Assembly: GCA_910586045.1 (NCBI GenBank)
Contig: CAJUIH010000047.1
Span: 1 to 8,371 of the forward strand
DNA length: 8,371 bases
Direction: 5' to 3'
Source: an uncultured Eubacterium sp.
GTDB lineage: Bacteria > Bacillota > Clostridia > Lachnospirales > Lachnospiraceae
The notes under the pieces: model-generated
Seen by the model: only the letters and a program-made list of their open reading frames with translations
What the model was told of the DNA's origin: nothing
Database searches by the model: none
Shown here: in pieces, positions 6,950-8,371 of the stretch
Numbering within the stretch: position 1 is the first letter of the stretch
Layout: the number at the start of each line of letters is the position of its first letter
Made by a program: the position numbers and the translations under genes

Positions 6950-7843
6950 TCAGTGCATTTTTTCCGGGTGTTCGATGTAGTATTGATAAGGGGTATCCGG
7001 GTCTAAGAATATGTTCATATGGTCTGAACCGCCTGGACAATATTTATGATAATCACCGTAAAGGCAGTGAAGCAGTTTGTCGTAGCCAATTGGTATGGGA
7101 ACGGTGATGTATTCAAATGGAACATAGATGGTATCTGAATACCATTCTCTTTCACGACGTTGTATTTGCGGATAACAGATTGGCCTGGTAACATAATCCA
7201 TGAACTTTGTACTTCCAAAATGAGAAAGGTTAAATGCTTCAAACTGCTGGAATCGTTCTCGAATCGGAAGCTTTAACAAATCCATTAGAATATCCGGACT
7301 GAGTGTAAATTTTCCGCCATTTGATAAGCAGTTTAGTATATCCTGCGGCTGGACGATCGTTAGCCATAGTTCCCGTTTTATTGCAAAAACAGGATCCATA
7401 GTAGGTTCCCCGTCTGAGATATCGTCCAGCGGATAAATATCCAGAAAGATACCCTGGTTAAATGCAGGCCCATAGTCCGGAAATTCGATTGCGGTTGTTC
7501 GGCTGTCCCTGATTTTGGAAAGGGCCCAAATTTGCTGGCTGTTATAACTGTCTTGATAATAATAAGGATCTTTAAATTCGATACGTGCGATTTCCTGAAA
7601 TTTTGCATAATCATCCCGGCGCATCGTAATGTCTATGTCGTCATCCCAAGGTACAAATCCCTGATGGCGGACAGCGCCTAATAAGGTTCCGTAATCGGCA
7701 AAATAGGTAAGATTGTGTTTTTTGCAGACTTCGTCGAATTTTTTCAGCATTTCAATTTCGATATACCAGATTTTTTTGCGTGTTTCTGTTACGAGAAAAT
7801 CACAGCGGATTTCTTCTTTGATAAATGTCGGATCATATTCCAT
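6950..7843 (-). CDS. LicD-family phosphotransferase
   Basis: This 297-residue protein belongs to the LicD family, known for moving phosphocholine from CDP-choline onto surface glycans. Related members transfer other phospho-groups. The signature is plain: YGTLLGAVRHQGF at 51-63, then PWDDDIDI at 65-72. The aspartates D67-D71 form the nucleotidyltransferase-fold metal site. The N-terminal ETRKKIWYIEIEMLKKF (20-36) is the usual family helix. Near the end, YGDYHKYCPGG takes the place of the more common YGDYM..PP, so the acceptor end may differ. There is no membrane segment. GGG within AAAGGG lies 11 nt before the ATG. A good promoter lies about 100 nt upstream. The gene leads the minus-strand unit and faces the nucleotidyltransferase gene across the CgeB-like gene, suggesting that the two share a CDP-linked intermediate. 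Confidence 0.9.
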   Translation of the reverse strand: MEYDPTFIKEEIRCDFLVTETRKKIWYIEIEMLKKFDEVCKKHNLTYFADYGTLLGAVRHQGFVPWDDDIDITMRRDDYAKFQEIARIEFKDPYYYQDSYNSQQIWALSKIRDSRTTAIEFPDYGPAFNQGIFLDIYPLDDISDGEPTMDPVFAIKRELWLTIVQPQDILNCLSNGGKFTLSPDILMDLLKLPIRERFQQFEAFNLSHFGSTKFMDYVTRPICYPQIQRREREWYSDTIYVPFEYITVPIPIGYDKLLHCLYGDYHKYCPGGSDHMNIFLDPDTPYQYYIEHPEKMH

Positions 7844-7948
7844 AATGATGGTTTCCCTTTCGTTATATCTATTCAGGACGGATTTTTGGAGTTTTTGCGG
7901 GGTCGTTCTTTCATACAGGAGATTTTCAACTGCATAGTTCTTGTACGA

Positions 7949-7978
7949 AGTATAACATGCGCGGCTGTTCTCTGTAAA
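7949..7978 (-). promoter_or_regulatory. Extended -10 promoter for the licD-cgeB-like unit
   Basis: Read on the minus strand, TTTACA (7973-7978) is followed after 18 bp by TATACT (7949-7954), preceded by TGT to give the extended form TGTTATACT. Each box is one base from the sigma-70/SigA consensus. Transcription would start near 7942, leaving a leader of about 100 nt before the licD-like ATG. Confidence 0.7.
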
Positions 7979-7998
7979 GATCGAATATGGTTTTTATA

Positions 7999-8020
7999 GG
8001 CTGCTTTTCAAAGTGCAGCC
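7999..8020. repeat. Inverted repeat 1 (GGCTGC/GCAGCC)
   Basis: GGCTGC (7999-8004) and GCAGCC (8015-8020) form a 6-bp GC-rich stem with a 10-nt loop. No T run follows on either strand, so this is not a terminator. Its right arm shares 8018-8020 with the next repeat, so the two hairpins cannot both form fully in one RNA. Confidence 0.5.
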
Positions 8021-8047
8021 GCTTTCTGGCTGGGTATGTAAAGCGGC
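8018..8047. repeat. Inverted repeat 2 (GCCGCTTT/AAAGCGGC)
   Basis: GCCGCTTT (8018-8025) and AAAGCGGC (8040-8047) form an 8-bp perfect stem around a 14-nt loop. On the + strand it is followed by ATTTATT, only loosely like a terminator tail, and no + strand gene lies close upstream to terminate. A protein-binding site is equally possible. Confidence 0.5.
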
Positions 8048-8060
8048 ATTTATTGCGCTG

Positions 8061-8108
8061 CCAGTGCCGTATGATGGAAGTTCCGGCTTGTTTTTCCGGC
8101 AGTGCTGG
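8061..8108. repeat. Inverted repeat 3, bulged, overlapping the rightward promoter
   Basis: CCAGTGCCG (8061-8069) pairs with CGGCA (8097-8101) and CTGG (8105-8108), with GTG (8102-8104) bulged out: nine pairs in total. Inside and beside it, TTCCGGC occurs twice as a direct repeat (8081-8087 and 8094-8100, 13-bp period). The repeats overlap the probable -35 region of the Uma2-like gene and could be an operator. Confidence 0.4.
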
Positions 8109-8116
8109 TATAAAAT
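8088..8116 (+). promoter_or_regulatory. Likely promoter of the Uma2-like gene
   Basis: TGGTATAAAAT at 8106-8116 gives an extended -10 (TG-n-TATAAA). A weak -35-like TTGTTT lies at 8088-8093, 15 to 17 bp away depending on how the -10 is set. Transcription would begin near 8121, about 55 nt before the ATG at 8176. Confidence 0.5.
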
Positions 8117-8175
8117 AGAGAAAAGATCAGGGAAGATGCAGCCGGATCAATAAATAAAGAAAGGAAGTGTATAAA

Positions 8176-8371
8176 ATGCCGCCAGCATTACAAGCATCGC
8201 CAGCGATTATTACGATGGAGCAGTATGAGGCTCTTTCGGAGGGAAAAAGGGTGGAGGTCTTTGACGGCATTGCCTATGATATGGCCAGCCTTTCACGGGA
8301 TCATCAGATGATCCTAACAGAACTGCTTTTTACCATTCGTGGTTACCTGAAGCAAAAAGGGGGACCTTGCC
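8176..8371 (+). CDS. Uma2-family (DUF820) protein, 5' part, cut by the window edge
   Basis: The open frame runs from ATG 8176 off the right end, giving 65 residues. ITMEQYEAL (12-20), KRVEVFDGIAYDMAS (24-38) and then SRDHQMILTEL match the N-terminal half of the Uma2/DUF820 family, whose fold is that of PD-(D/E)XK nucleases. In that family the E-x-x-D-G segment and the following helix with a conserved histidine begin the core; the catalytic part would lie beyond this window. The start has AAGGAAG at 8161-8167, 8 nt upstream, and its own promoter-like site. It is transcribed away from the glycan genes and is probably unrelated to them, perhaps marking the locus boundary. The biological role of Uma2 proteins is poorly known. 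Confidence 0.8.
   Translation, partial: MPPALQASPAIITMEQYEALSEGKRVEVFDGIAYDMASLSRDHQMILTELLFTIRGYLKQKGGPC

Larger units (their letters stand above)
7844..8175. other. Divergent intergenic region between the licD-like and Uma2-like genes
   Basis: These 332 bp hold no convincing gene. From left to right they contain the roughly 100-nt leader of the licD unit, with a 20-codon open frame I do not trust; the minus-strand promoter at 7949-7978; three inverted repeats packed into 7999-8108; a likely rightward promoter at 8088-8116; and the ribosome site of the Uma2-like gene (AAGGAAG, 8161-8167). Longer open frames crossing 7713-7999 on the + strand are antisense to licD. Confidence 0.75.

Noticed and set aside
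7713..7999. Two + strand open frames rich in Phe and Ser.
   Set aside because: They are antisense to the N-terminal part of the licD-like gene and its promoter, and their low-complexity composition is typical of a shadow frame.
1..8371. tRNA, rRNA, CRISPR arrays, insertion sequences or attachment sites.
   Set aside because: I saw no regularly spaced repeats, transposase motifs, tRNA-like cloverleaf or rRNA signatures in the window.

Overview
The window looks like part of a surface-glycan or protein-glycosylation locus from a low-to-mid GC Firmicute, probably a Clostridia/Lachnospiraceae-type gut bacterium. This is inferred from strong purine-rich ribosome binding sites (AGGAGGGGG, GGGAGGG), tight gene packing and the mix of protein families. 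The organism cannot be named from sequence alone.

Layout. Positions 3-5777 hold a compact + strand gene run: the tail of an unidentified gene; a DUF1792/GT-D-fold glycosyltransferase with an N-terminal leucine-zipper-like coiled coil; a CDP-glycerol glycerophosphotransferase-like (TagB/TagF family) enzyme; a class I SAM methyltransferase; an SGNH-hydrolase-like protein; a SerB-like HAD phosphatase; and a LicC/MobA-like nucleotidyltransferase. Positions 5764-7843 hold a two-gene minus-strand unit: licD-like phosphotransferase first, then a CgeB/DUF3880-type glycosyltransferase. The two units converge, and their stop codons overlap by 14 bp inside a near-perfect palindrome. Positions 7844-8175 are a divergent intergenic region. 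It carries a good extended -10 promoter for the licD unit, a likely promoter for the rightward gene, and three inverted repeats. A Uma2-family gene starts at 8176 and runs off the end.

Working model (inference). Glycosyltransferases (GT-D and CgeB-like) build a short glycan. The nucleotidyltransferase activates a small phosphorylated alcohol, and LicD and/or the TagF-like enzyme transfers it as a phosphodiester. The methyltransferase, SGNH protein and HAD phosphatase make or trim the substituent. No complete protein in the window shows a signal peptide or membrane segment, so the chemistry seems cytosolic: either on a protein such as flagellin or an adhesin, or on a precursor exported by genes outside the window. 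The most novel aspect is the combination of a SerB-like HAD (with phosphoserine-phosphatase substrate residues kept), a nucleotidyltransferase and two phosphodiester-forming transferase families in one locus without any recognisable kinase.
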